DNA from: Anaerolineales bacterium UBA2317
Lineage (GTDB): Bacteria > Chloroflexota > Anaerolineae > Anaerolineales > Villigracilaceae
Assembly: GCA_002345215.1 (NCBI GenBank)
Contig: DDVH01000023.1
Location: 20,390 to 49,306 of the forward strand
Reading direction: 5' to 3'
Length of the DNA: 28,917 bases
Shown here: one piece after another, positions 7,030 to 14,381 of the stretch
How positions within the stretch are numbered: position 1 is the first letter of the stretch
How the letters are laid out: each line of letters begins with the position of its first letter
Made by a program: the position numbers and the translations under genes
The notes under the pieces: model-generated
Told to the model about the DNA's origin: nothing
The model's input: the letters and a program-made list of their open reading frames with translations, nothing else
Databases searched by the model: none

Positions 7030-7659
7030 ATGAAAAGAGAATATCATATTGAGATGACGCGCGAAGCGTTGGGTGAACATTTTAGCGAACGTGCTTTACA
7101 AGTGATTATAAAAGCAAATATTAATCAAGATAGATTGGCTGGCATGTTTTTCCATGATGAATTTCATTTTGATAACAATGCTTTTGATAAAGGCTATCGT
7201 TATATGAATGAACAGCGCGGTTATGTTTTGGCTACGTTTATCGGCACGGGTGTTTCGCCAATTGTAGCTTGGCAAGCGTTTGGCAGATTGTTACATAGCG
7301 CGCAGGATTTTTATGCTCACAGCAATTATGTAACCTTGTGGTTAGATGAACAAACCGCTTCTTCATCTTCGGGTGAAATTGAACCGCTAAAGAAAGACAT
7401 TTTACAAAGCCCGAAACTGCATTCTGGCAAAGTGTATTTTCCATTGGATTTGATGTATTACATCTTGCCGATTCGTCCGCTGGTGATGAAGGTGTTGCCA
7501 AAAGATTCACACGGTTGGATGAATCTCGATTCGCCAGAACAAGGTTTTAAATTTGATTATGCCATTCGCGCGGCAGTGAAGAGAACGAAACATGAGTTTG
7601 AGATTTTGCAGAAATTACTAACGCCTGAAATGATGGCAAAGTTTATGGATAAACAATAG
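7030..7659 (+). CDS. Het-C / zinc phospholipase C-like helical protein
   Basis: A 209-aa protein without signal peptide. The clearest signature is FGRLLHSAQDFYAHSNYVTLW (H89, Q92, D93, H97, S98, N99), which is the core of Het-C N-terminal and related zinc-dependent phospholipase C/S1-P1 nuclease-like all-alpha proteins. FFHDEFHFDN (H42, H46) and the N-terminal YHIEMTREAL (H6) supply further possible metal ligands. In that fold the histidines and aspartates hold zinc ions and cleave phosphoesters; the substrate here is unknown. The ATG at 7030 is preferred: longer upstream reading in this frame overlaps the divergent DUF554 gene, and TATAAT lies 6 bases ahead. The gene stands alone before a short repeat-like spacer and yqeY. 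Confidence 0.78.
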   Translation: MKREYHIEMTREALGEHFSERALQVIIKANINQDRLAGMFFHDEFHFDNNAFDKGYRYMNEQRGYVLATFIGTGVSPIVAWQAFGRLLHSAQDFYAHSNYVTLWLDEQTASSSSGEIEPLKKDILQSPKLHSGKVYFPLDLMYYILPIRPLVMKVLPKDSHGWMNLDSPEQGFKFDYAIRAAVKRTKHEFEILQKLLTPEMMAKFMDKQ

Positions 7660-7661
7660 TG

Positions 7662-7711
7662 ATGGGATTGCTTCGCCACAAAGAACAAGAGCGTGGTTCA
7701 CGATGACATGA
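7662..7711. repeat. Possible degenerate copy of the TTCG/GATGACA repeat
   Basis: ATTGCTTCGCCAC ... GTGGTTCACGATGACA resembles the ends of the palindromic element at 24145-24214, with GCCAC/GTGG able to pair. The match is loose, so this is low-confidence. It overlaps the region holding the yqeY promoter. Confidence 0.3.
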
Positions 7712-7729
7712 CACAAACAAAGGTATAAT
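7703..7729 (+). promoter_or_regulatory. Promoter of leaderless yqeY
   Basis: ATGACA (7703-7708) is 15 bases from TATAAT (7724-7729) in the context AGGTATAAT. The ATG of yqeY follows 6 bases later at 7736, so the transcript would begin at or beside the start codon. Confidence 0.6.
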
Positions 7730-7735
7730 CAAATT

Positions 7736-8182
7736 ATGGATACAAAAACAAGATTAAACGAAGCAATGAAAGAATCAATGAAAAGCGGAGATAATCTCCG
7801 CAAACAGACGATTCGCATGGTGCTGGCGGCTGTGAAACAAGCCGAGGTAGATAAACGAGTCGAATTGGATGAAGCGGCTGTTACCGCGCTGATTCAGAAA
7901 GAGGTCAAGAACCGACGCGAAGCAATTGAAGATGCGAAAAAAGCCAGCCGAGATGATTTGGTTGAGGGGAATGAATCTGAAATCAAAATCCTTGAAGAAT
8001 TTTTACCGAAAGCTATGCCAATCGAAGAATTGAAAGCATTGGTGCAAGCCGCTATTACTGAAACAGGTGCGGCCGCTCCAAGTGATATGGGGAAAGTGAT
8101 GAAAGTGGTCATGCCAAAAGTGGCTGGACGTGCACCGAATGATATGATTAGCGCGACTGTGAAAGAATTGCTCACGCAATAA
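7736..8182 (+). CDS. yqeY: GatB/YqeY domain protein
   Basis: A 148-aa protein matching YqeY over its full length: MDTKTRLNEAMKESMKSGD, LRMVLAAVK-like core (RMVLAAVKQAEVDKR), then EVKNRREAIEDAKKASRDDL and EFLPKAMPIEEL, ending SDMGKVMKVVMPKVAGRAP. YqeY shares the helical C-terminal domain of GatB, which binds tRNA in Glu/Gln-tRNA amidation; the stand-alone protein has no settled role. The protein is highly charged and cytoplasmic. The start is firm because the first residues match the family and no in-frame alternative precedes it. There is no ribosome binding site; TATAAT ends 6 bases before the ATG. It precedes pgpH-ybeY-dgkA, the order found (with more genes between) in Bacillus. Confidence 0.93.
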   Translation: MDTKTRLNEAMKESMKSGDNLRKQTIRMVLAAVKQAEVDKRVELDEAAVTALIQKEVKNRREAIEDAKKASRDDLVEGNESEIKILEEFLPKAMPIEELKALVQAAITETGAAAPSDMGKVMKVVMPKVAGRAPNDMISATVKELLTQ

Positions 8183-8186
8183 AATT

Positions 8187-8217
8187 ACCGTGAAGAAGCA
8201 TCTTGTTTCTTCACGGT
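8187..8217 (+). terminator. Hairpin between yqeY and pgpH
   Basis: ACCGTGAAGAA (8187-8197) pairs perfectly with TTCTTCACGGT (8207-8217) around a 9-base loop. It follows the yqeY stop directly but has only TTTA after it, and the pgpH start at 8225 is 7 bases on. It could be a weak terminator or a structure that limits pgpH translation, since no Shine-Dalgarno sequence is visible for pgpH. Confidence 0.55.
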
Positions 8218-8224
8218 TTATGTC

Positions 8225-10336
8225 ATGCTTGTAAGAACCCCTGTTCCCACACGAATTCGTAGATTGCAACTGAGTTTGATTGTTGCTGTCAGCATTGTTT
8301 CTTATGCAGTGCTGGTAGTTCCAGTTGGATTAAACCCGACCACAGAAGTTGTGGCTGTTGGAGATGTAGCCTCTACTACGATTCAATCTCCGCGTGATAT
8401 TGAATATGTGAGTGAAGTACGCACTGAGGAAGCACGTGTCGCCGCTGAAAGTGCTATTCAGCCTATCTACAGTTCGCCAGACCCAGCCATTGCGCGCCAA
8501 CAAATTGAACGTTTGCGAACCACATTACAAAACATCACTGCCATTCGTTTAGACACTGAAATTGTGAACGAAGTTAAACGTTCACGTTTGTTGGCATTAA
8601 GTGATGTACGTTTAAAAATTGAAACAGCAGAGTATTTATTAAGCATTTCAGATTCGCGTTGGGATAGTGTGCAAACAGAATCAGTGCGTGTGTTAGAACA
8701 AACAATGCGCCGTGCCATTTATGAAGATACAGTTGAAACAACACAGGCTGGTATTTCATCTTCTGTAAGTTTTGCATTCAGCGAGCAACAAGTAGCCTTA
8801 GTGACAGAGTTAGTCTCTGCTTTTATTTTGCCGAACAGTTTTTATAGCCAAGATTTAACCGATATTGCCAAAGCCAACGCACGTGAAGCCGTAAAACCTA
8901 TTGTGCAAACGTACAAAGCGGGTGAAACAATCGTTTCTACGGGAGAAATCATCACCCCAGCCGATATGGAAGCCCTAGAGCAATTGGGCTTGATTCGTTC
9001 TAACCGCCAATGGGAAGATTTCGCCGCTTCGGCATCCATTGTGATACTTTCTGCCGTATTTGTGCCAATGTACTTTTTCAGGCGACGTCGCCTTGTTGTT
9101 TTAAATGATGCCAAAAATATTTTAGTTATCGCCTTATTGTTTATTTTATTTTTAGTGATTGCGCGTTTATTTATAGGGCGCACACTTGCGCCTTATGGAT
9201 ATCCCATTCAAGCCGCCGCTTTGTTACTTACAGCATTATTTGGTATTGAAATTGGCTTGGTGTTTGCAATTCCGTTGTGCATTCTTGCCGCGTTTGGCTT
9301 ATCCAATTCATTTGACCTGACCTTTTATTATCTCTTCTCATCTTTAATCGGCTTACTGGCTTTGGGTCCCGCAAGAAGATTCTGGGTATTCATTCGTGCA
9401 GGAATTGCTATTTCACTTTCCGGTGCGGTGGCATTGCTGGCGTTTCGCATTCCATTAATCACATTAGATTGGATTGGAATTTTGCAGTATGCCGGCGCTG
9501 TTGCCTTTGCAGGTTTTGCCTCAGCCAGTATTGCCTTATTGCTTCAATACATGCTTGCTCAATTACTGGGTCTCACCACTGCTTTACAGTTATTAGATAT
9601 TTCTCGCCCAGATTCCCCATTATTACAATTCTTTTTACGCAGTGCGCCCGGCACATATCAACATAGTTTACAAGTTGCAAACCTTGCCGAACAAGCCGCC
9701 GAAAAAATTGGCGCAGACCCATTGCTCACACGCGTAGGTGCATTGTTCCATGATATTGGCAAAGCACTCAACCCCAATTTTTTTATTGAGAATCAATTGC
9801 CAGGTCACATAGATTCGCATGACGATTCCAACCCAGAAGAAGTTTCAGCAAAAATTATTGCTCACGTTACCGATGGTATTCAACTTGCAAACAAACACCG
9901 TTTGCCACGCCGCTTGCAAGATTTTATTTTAGAACATCACGGCACACTCATTACCCATTATCAATACAACCAAGCCATGGAAGCCGCCAATGGAAACATC
10001 AGCAAAGTGGATATTGAAAAATTCCGTTATCCCGGTCCGCGCCCGGCATCACGCGAAACCGCATTACTCATGTTAGCCGATGCCACCGAAGCACGTGCGC
10101 GTGCCGAACGCCCGCAGAATGATGATGAAATTAGAAAACTCGTGCGCAGTGTGATTCAAACCGTGCAAAAATTTAATCAACTTGACGATACGTTATTAAC
10201 CTTACGCGATTTGAATTTGATAACCGAATCATTTGTGACTACCTTGCGCGGCACCTATCACGAGCGCATTCAATATCCCAAAGCAAGCACGCCAGACCAA
10301 GATGCCACTCTACTAGCACCGAGAAAAGAAAAATGA
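8225..10336 (+). CDS. pgpH: 7TM-HD c-di-AMP phosphodiesterase (PgpH/YqfF)
   Basis: A 703-aa protein in the family layout: membrane helix at about 17-34, extracytoplasmic 7TMR-HDED domain at about 45-260 (SPRDIEYVSEVRTEEAR; a late KAGETIVSTGEIIT), seven membrane helices at about 266-450, and a cytoplasmic HD phosphohydrolase domain at about 475-640. HD motifs are GTYQHSLQVANLAE (H480), GALFHDIGKALNPNFFIENQ (H509, D510), HVTDGIQLA and LEHHGT (H571, H572). These ligand a two-metal site that hydrolyses the bacterial second messenger c-di-AMP. The ATG at 8225 has no good ribosome binding site and sits behind a hairpin. Its TGA overlaps the ATG of ybeY (ATGA), so the two are translationally coupled. 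Family assignment is firm; substrate is by family knowledge. Confidence 0.94.
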   Translation: MLVRTPVPTRIRRLQLSLIVAVSIVSYAVLVVPVGLNPTTEVVAVGDVASTTIQSPRDIEYVSEVRTEEARVAAESAIQPIYSSPDPAIARQQIERLRTTLQNITAIRLDTEIVNEVKRSRLLALSDVRLKIETAEYLLSISDSRWDSVQTESVRVLEQTMRRAIYEDTVETTQAGISSSVSFAFSEQQVALVTELVSAFILPNSFYSQDLTDIAKANAREAVKPIVQTYKAGETIVSTGEIITPADMEALEQLGLIRSNRQWEDFAASASIVILSAVFVPMYFFRRRRLVVLNDAKNILVIALLFILFLVIARLFIGRTLAPYGYPIQAAALLLTALFGIEIGLVFAIPLCILAAFGLSNSFDLTFYYLFSSLIGLLALGPARRFWVFIRAGIAISLSGAVALLAFRIPLITLDWIGILQYAGAVAFAGFASASIALLLQYMLAQLLGLTTALQLLDISRPDSPLLQFFLRSAPGTYQHSLQVANLAEQAAEKIGADPLLTRVGALFHDIGKALNPNFFIENQLPGHIDSHDDSNPEEVSAKIIAHVTDGIQLANKHRLPRRLQDFILEHHGTLITHYQYNQAMEAANGNISKVDIEKFRYPGPRPASRETALLMLADATEARARAERPQNDDEIRKLVRSVIQTVQKFNQLDDTLLTLRDLNLITESFVTTLRGTYHERIQYPKASTPDQDATLLAPRKEK

Positions 10337-10803
10337 TTCATATTGATAACCAACAAGATTTTTTAGACTCACCCTTATTGGAACGCGCCGCCCAATACAC
10401 ATTGGATATGATTCCAGCGCTTCATGCTGACCTTCCGCCTGCTCTTTCCAGCGCGAACATTACCATCGTTTTAACAGATGACCGCCAACTGCATGAACTC
10501 AATCACGATTTTTTAGACGTTGATTCTCCGACAGATGTTTTATCTTTCCCATCTTTAGAAACTGACCCTGAAACAAATGAATTGTATTTAGGCGATATTC
10601 TCATTTCGATTCCTAGAGCAAAACAACAAGCCGAATCCGCCGGGCATACATTAGAAGCCGAAGTGCAACTGCTTGTTGTGCATGGAACATTGCATCTGCT
10701 GGGCTACGACCATGCGTCAGACGAAGAAAAAAGCCTCATGTGGAATGAACAGGCTAAAGTGTTAGAAAGACTCGGTTTGTCCAGAATCAAAATACAAGAA
10801 TAG
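10333..10803 (+). CDS. ybeY: Endoribonuclease YbeY (rRNA maturation factor)
   Basis: A 156-aa protein with the UPF0054 zinc motif VVHGTLHLLGYDH (H117, H121, H127), the DDRQLHELNHDFLDVDSPTD region and VLSFPS, all hallmarks of YbeY. The enzyme is a metal-dependent endoribonuclease needed for 16S rRNA 3'-end processing and late ribosome quality control. Length is normal. The start codon overlaps the pgpH stop by 4 bases, as in a coupled operon. The stop at 10801-10803 runs into a hairpin repeat that separates ybeY from dgkA. The pgpH-ybeY-dgkA order is conserved in many monoderm bacteria, which strengthens the call. Confidence 0.95.
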   Translation: MIHIDNQQDFLDSPLLERAAQYTLDMIPALHADLPPALSSANITIVLTDDRQLHELNHDFLDVDSPTDVLSFPSLETDPETNELYLGDILISIPRAKQQAESAGHTLEAEVQLLVVHGTLHLLGYDHASDEEKSLMWNEQAKVLERLGLSRIKIQE

Positions 10804-10831
10804 TAGAGACACGGCGACGCCGTGTTCTTAC
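10803..10831. repeat. GTAGAGAC-type hairpin repeat between ybeY and dgkA
   Basis: GTAGAGACACGGC (10803-10815) pairs with GCCGTGTTCTTAC (10819-10831), 13 bp with two G-T wobbles and a GAC loop. There is no T run, so it is not a classic terminator. It lies 9 bases before the dgkA ATG, which lacks a visible ribosome binding site. From memory, similar GTAGAGAC palindromes are scattered in other bacterial genomes. Confidence 0.6.
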
Positions 10832-10840
10832 GCATAACTA

Positions 10841-11221
10841 ATGAAATCATTTCTTTATTCCCGCATTCACGCCTTCCGCCATGCTTTTCGCGGATTATTT
10901 TATGTCATGAAAACCCAACGCAATGCATGGATTCATACTGCTGTCACTGTGGCAGTTTTTTTATTAGGCATTTGGTTGAGAATTTCATTGACGGAATGGG
11001 CAATTATTGTTTTGACGATTGCATTGGTGTTTATGGCAGAGTTTATTAACACCGCCATTGAAGCAGTCGTTGACCTCGCTAGCCCAAACAAACATCCGCT
11101 TGCGAAAATAGGGAAAGATGTTGGCGCGGCGGCAGTTTTAGTAGCGGCGTTTGCGGCTGTGTTGGTTGGCTTATTAATTTTAGGTCCGCCCTTGTTAGAA
11201 AAACTGATTACCGTTTACTGA
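10841..11221 (+). CDS. dgkA: Diacylglycerol/undecaprenol kinase
   Basis: A 126-aa membrane protein with three helices (about 32-48, 53-72, 94-115). The family signatures are FRHAFRGLFYVMKTQRNAWIH near the N-terminus, EFINTAIEAVVDL (E67, N70, E74) and AKIGKDVGAAAVL (K92, D93). These form the ATP/Mg site of the small prokaryotic DgkA kinases. In monoderm bacteria this form mostly phosphorylates undecaprenol, feeding the lipid carrier pool for peptidoglycan; in this genome the substrate is an inference. The start is the ATG at 10841, which gives the usual basic N-terminus. It follows ybeY after a hairpin repeat and precedes the endonuclease IV-like gene by 14 bases. Confidence 0.92.
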   Translation: MKSFLYSRIHAFRHAFRGLFYVMKTQRNAWIHTAVTVAVFLLGIWLRISLTEWAIIVLTIALVFMAEFINTAIEAVVDLASPNKHPLAKIGKDVGAAAVLVAAFAAVLVGLLILGPPLLEKLITVY

Positions 11222-11235
11222 TTACTGGAGACTTT

Positions 11236-12093
11236 ATGGCATTATCTTTCAAATTTGGTACAGTCGGTTCACCCACAGGCACACCAAAGAAACCGGGTGG
11301 TTCAGTTGGTGCAATTGAATTTAGCAAATCAATTGGCTTAGACGCGCTTGAATTAGGTTGGGTGCAATCAGTGAGAGTGACTGAGGCAACTTGTGCATTG
11401 ATAAAATCAGCGAGTGAAGCGCACGAAGTTGCATTAAGCGTCCATGCGCCGTATTTTATTAATTTGAATGCCGAAGCAGAAGAATGGCCCAAATCTCGTA
11501 AGCGATTGATGGATGCGGCTCATTATGGTTATTTGGCTGGTGCAACTGATATTATTTTTCATCCAGGTTCGTATTTCACACAAGAGCCTGCCGAGGTTTT
11601 GAAAAAAGCAATTCCACGCTTAGAAGGATGTGTGAAAGAATTACAAAAGAATGGGGATAAAGTTACTATTCGTCCCGAAACAATGGGTAAATCTGCTATG
11701 TTAGGTTCTTTTGAAGATGCAATTGCAATGAGTAAGGCAATGGACATGGTGCAACCGTGTTTGGATTTTGCTCATCTCCATGCCCGTCCCGGTGACGGTA
11801 CGATGAATACGTATGATGAATGGTCTCGTTTGTTAGAAATGTATGGAAAGCAACTTGGTGCGAAAGCATTAAAAAATTTGCATATTCATCTTTCTGGCAT
11901 TGAATATGGACCCAAAGGCGAGAAAAATCATTTGACCTTAGAAGATGCAGATTTAGATTTGAAAGCATTGTTCAAAGCATTAAAAGATTTTGAATGCGGC
12001 GGGCGAATATTAGGTGAAAGTCCTATTATGGAAAAAGATGCTTTGAATATGAAAAAAGCATGGATGAAAGTAAGTGGCGAAAAAGAGAAATAA
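11236..12093 (+). CDS. Endonuclease IV-like (Nfo/AP endonuclease 2 family) TIM-barrel protein
   Basis: A 285-aa protein whose metal ligands follow the endonuclease IV order: SVHAPYFINL (H70), IIFHPGS (H109), RPETMGK (E148), CLDFAHLHAR (D177, H180), HIHLSGIE (H218), KNHLTL (H232) and ILGESPIMEKDA (E261). Endonuclease IV uses these for a three-zinc site that cuts DNA 5' of abasic sites. The usual Asp-x-His pair near 229-231 reads Lys-Asn-His here, so one zinc ligand appears lost or moved. It could therefore be a diverged repair enzyme or another xylose-isomerase-like barrel. GGAG stands 8 bases before the ATG. It lies 14 bases after dgkA, so probably in the same transcript, and a strong terminator follows. 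Confidence 0.82.
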   Translation: MALSFKFGTVGSPTGTPKKPGGSVGAIEFSKSIGLDALELGWVQSVRVTEATCALIKSASEAHEVALSVHAPYFINLNAEAEEWPKSRKRLMDAAHYGYLAGATDIIFHPGSYFTQEPAEVLKKAIPRLEGCVKELQKNGDKVTIRPETMGKSAMLGSFEDAIAMSKAMDMVQPCLDFAHLHARPGDGTMNTYDEWSRLLEMYGKQLGAKALKNLHIHLSGIEYGPKGEKNHLTLEDADLDLKALFKALKDFECGGRILGESPIMEKDALNMKKAWMKVSGEKEK

Positions 12094-12128
12094 AAAAACA
12101 TCCCGTTCATTTGAACGGGATGTTTTTT
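12093..12128. terminator. Strong bidirectional terminator between convergent genes
   Basis: AAAAAACATCCCGTTCA (12093-12109) and TGAACGGGATGTTTTTT (12112-12128) are perfect complements. The stem carries A and T runs on both sides, so it stops the endonuclease IV-like gene on the plus strand and the protease gene (ends 12137) on the minus strand. Confidence 0.92.
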
Positions 12129-12136
12129 GTAAATCA

Positions 12137-13789
12137 TTATTTGGTTAGACCAACATTTAGTTCAAGGTTATCAGGGTCGCTATCCGTTGCAATTGCATTA
12201 TCTAACGATGCATCGTAATAGCCTTGTGCTGAGAAGACAATTGTAAATTCTGTATTACGTGGAATGCCAGTAATTTTGTATGAACCATTATTACCGGTTT
12301 GTAGATAAGTAGAAATATATTTATCGGCATAATCTTCATTAGCCCATTCATCGTAAGTGACGCCGGATGTTAACACAAACACATACGCATCTTTGATGGG
12401 GTTGCCTGTTGATTCATCATATACAACGCCATATACAGAGACTGTATTTCCTGAAGAAGGTTGTGATGGTGTAGATGTGCCGTCTCCAGAAACAGTTACT
12501 TCAGGAGAAACTCCCATAAAGGTTAAATTATCACCTGCATATAGTTCTACTTTGTAGTTACCGCCGGGCATGGGGTCTCCGCCATTGGGTAAGTATGTAG
12601 CGAGCAAACCACTTTCATCCCATTCCCATGCGTAACTGTATTCAGCAACTCTTTCATCATTTAGATACCAATATTCAACTAGCAATTGTCCGCTGGTCAT
12701 GCCGGAATATTCAAAGCCTGTGGCGATGCATAAAGAATTTTCACCATAAGAATTGACAATATCATTAGACCAATCACATTCTTCGTTTGCAGTAGAAGAT
12801 GTATCTAACCACGCAAAATTTGTAGCACTTTCGTTGCCACTGCCGGGCTCACTAACCACACCCGATTGTGAAAATGGACTTGTATATTGTCTGCCATTTT
12901 GTGCGGCTTGAATTAATGGCATGGCTAAATTGACTGGGCGAATTCCATTCAAGAAACCACCAATTGGAATACAACTATCGTTTCTATCAATTGTGCCATC
13001 ACCATTTGTATCTTGTACCACGCGGCAATCTGAAATATCTGCATCTTTGCTAGAGGCGGCGATGGTTGGCACGCCGATGATATTTCCATTGTTATCTGCG
13101 GCAAGCCCACCTGAGTTACCACCTGAAATAGTCGCATCAGTCTTAATCCAAGCTCGGTCGCCAATTTGGTCTTCAGAGGAAAAGCCTGAAACAGTTCCGA
13201 GTGTGAAGGTGATAGTATTACCGCCAATGCTTGGGAAGCCAAAGATGTTTAAGTCATCACCTACATGCACATTATCTGAATTTCCTACGTTTACATAAGG
13301 TAAATTCAAACTACTAGGGTCTACTGATGTGCCGTTTACTGTTTCTGTAATTTGAAGTACAGCCAAATCTAAATACCCGTCTACAGCGAGAACGCGTGCA
13401 ATATAAGATGGCACAGCAGGTTTATCTTCTTGTACGATGATGGAAATGCCGAGGGCATCCGGCTCATATTCCACGTCACCTTGTGAGGCGGGGCTGGCAA
13501 CATGTGCATTGGTGAGAATCAAGCCAGTCGGACTAATAATCGTTCCCGAACCAACATAACCGGGAATCAATTCGCCATTTTGATTGAATAACCCTAAAAT
13601 TTGTACGGTGGCTGAAATTAATTTTGCGCGATTTGAAGAGGAAAGGCTATCTGATTGTGTGACTGGAGAATCTGAAGGTTGCGTAACCACTGGCTCAACT
13701 GCTGGTGCACCACCGCCGTAACATGCTAGTGCTGTAATCACAAGAATGGATATAAAAATCCCAAAATGTTTAAGAGAGTTTAGTTTCAT
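12137..13789 (-). CDS. Secreted trypsin-like (S1C) serine protease with a C-terminal carboxypeptidase-regulatory-like domain
   Basis: A 550-aa exported protein. Residues 8-22 are a signal peptide ending ITALAC, a possible lipobox with C23. A Ser/Thr/Pro linker precedes the trypsin-like domain (about 55-295): GTIISPTGLILTNAHVAS (H96), GYLDLAVLQI (D141), ISGGNSGG (S226). The triad is complete, so the protease is probably active. After the serine a loop DTNGDGTIDRND (260-271) between two cysteines (C255, C273) looks like a calcium-binding EF/dockerin loop. A beta-rich domain follows (about 330-440), then an SGN linker and a CarboxypepD_reg-like domain (about 453-550, SVYGVVYDESTGNPIKDAYV). AGAGG precedes the ATG. 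It is the last gene of an operon with a PsbP-like protein and a PrsW-like protein. No PDZ domain is seen. Confidence 0.88.
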   Translation of the reverse strand: MKLNSLKHFGIFISILVITALACYGGGAPAVEPVVTQPSDSPVTQSDSLSSSNRAKLISATVQILGLFNQNGELIPGYVGSGTIISPTGLILTNAHVASPASQGDVEYEPDALGISIIVQEDKPAVPSYIARVLAVDGYLDLAVLQITETVNGTSVDPSSLNLPYVNVGNSDNVHVGDDLNIFGFPSIGGNTITFTLGTVSGFSSEDQIGDRAWIKTDATISGGNSGGLAADNNGNIIGVPTIAASSKDADISDCRVVQDTNGDGTIDRNDSCIPIGGFLNGIRPVNLAMPLIQAAQNGRQYTSPFSQSGVVSEPGSGNESATNFAWLDTSSTANEECDWSNDIVNSYGENSLCIATGFEYSGMTSGQLLVEYWYLNDERVAEYSYAWEWDESGLLATYLPNGGDPMPGGNYKVELYAGDNLTFMGVSPEVTVSGDGTSTPSQPSSGNTVSVYGVVYDESTGNPIKDAYVFVLTSGVTYDEWANEDYADKYISTYLQTGNNGSYKITGIPRNTEFTIVFSAQGYYDASLDNAIATDSDPDNLELNVGLTK

Positions 13790-13799
13790 GTGTACCTCT

Positions 13800-14372
13800 T
13801 TAGAAGTTAATAGACCTGAGGAACAGAAGGAAACGATTCAAGTCGTCATCGTAATTATTTTCATCTGCCTGATAACTAACGACAAAGGCTTGACCATTTT
13901 CTACAAAAATATAATCAATACCACGCACTACTTTAGGAAATTCACTGTGAGTAAGGTCTGGGTTTGATTCAACAAATACATACTCTAACTCATAGGCAGT
14001 GCGCCCATATACTTGCACTTCTTGTTGATTTAAGACACGAAATGCTAATAAATCTTGTGCATGATTTAAGGCAACAATACTGGCAACTTCTAAGGCTGGT
14101 ACATCTTCGGCTATGGTTAATTTGCTGATGGAATACGTGGTACCAAAACCTGTTGAATTAATATCAATGGCACGGAATAATTCATCGCCGTTTGGTTGAG
14201 TCTGTAGCCAGCCTTTTGGTGCTTGTGCAGTGATACCGTCTGCACTAAATGGTAGGCTCGCATTTTCAATACTTGATTTATAAAACCAACCAATGACAAG
14301 CGCAATCATAGTCACAACAATGACAGCGATTTCTGCATAGCGATCACCTAGTGAAACTTGTTTTGTATGCAT
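13800..14372 (-). CDS. Single-pass membrane protein with PsbP/Mog1-like external domain (unknown)
   Basis: A 190-aa protein. Residues 15-31 (IAVIVVTMIALVIGWFY) form one membrane helix; the remaining 155 residues are probably outside. Their pattern (ITAQAPKGWLQTQPNG, later YGRTAYELEYVFVES, then GIDYIFVENGQAFVVSYQA and a closing DDDLNRFLLFLRSINF) resembles the PsbP/DcrB-like alpha/beta fold found in many small envelope proteins. The fold call is by eye and the function unknown. No catalytic motif is visible. It lies 9 bases after the PrsW-like gene and 10 bases before the protease, in one operon, so a role with that protease at the cell surface is plausible. AGGAGG-like AGGAAATT precedes the ATG. 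Confidence 0.78.
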   Translation of the reverse strand: MHTKQVSLGDRYAEIAVIVVTMIALVIGWFYKSSIENASLPFSADGITAQAPKGWLQTQPNGDELFRAIDINSTGFGTTYSISKLTIAEDVPALEVASIVALNHAQDLLAFRVLNQQEVQVYGRTAYELEYVFVESNPDLTHSEFPKVVRGIDYIFVENGQAFVVSYQADENNYDDDLNRFLLFLRSINF

Positions 14373-14381
14373 AATTTCCTC

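Noticed and set aside
10822..11049. 75-codon ORF overlapping the start of dgkA in another frame
   Set aside because: It is a frame shadow of dgkA, which has clear family motifs; its own translation shows no recognisable pattern.
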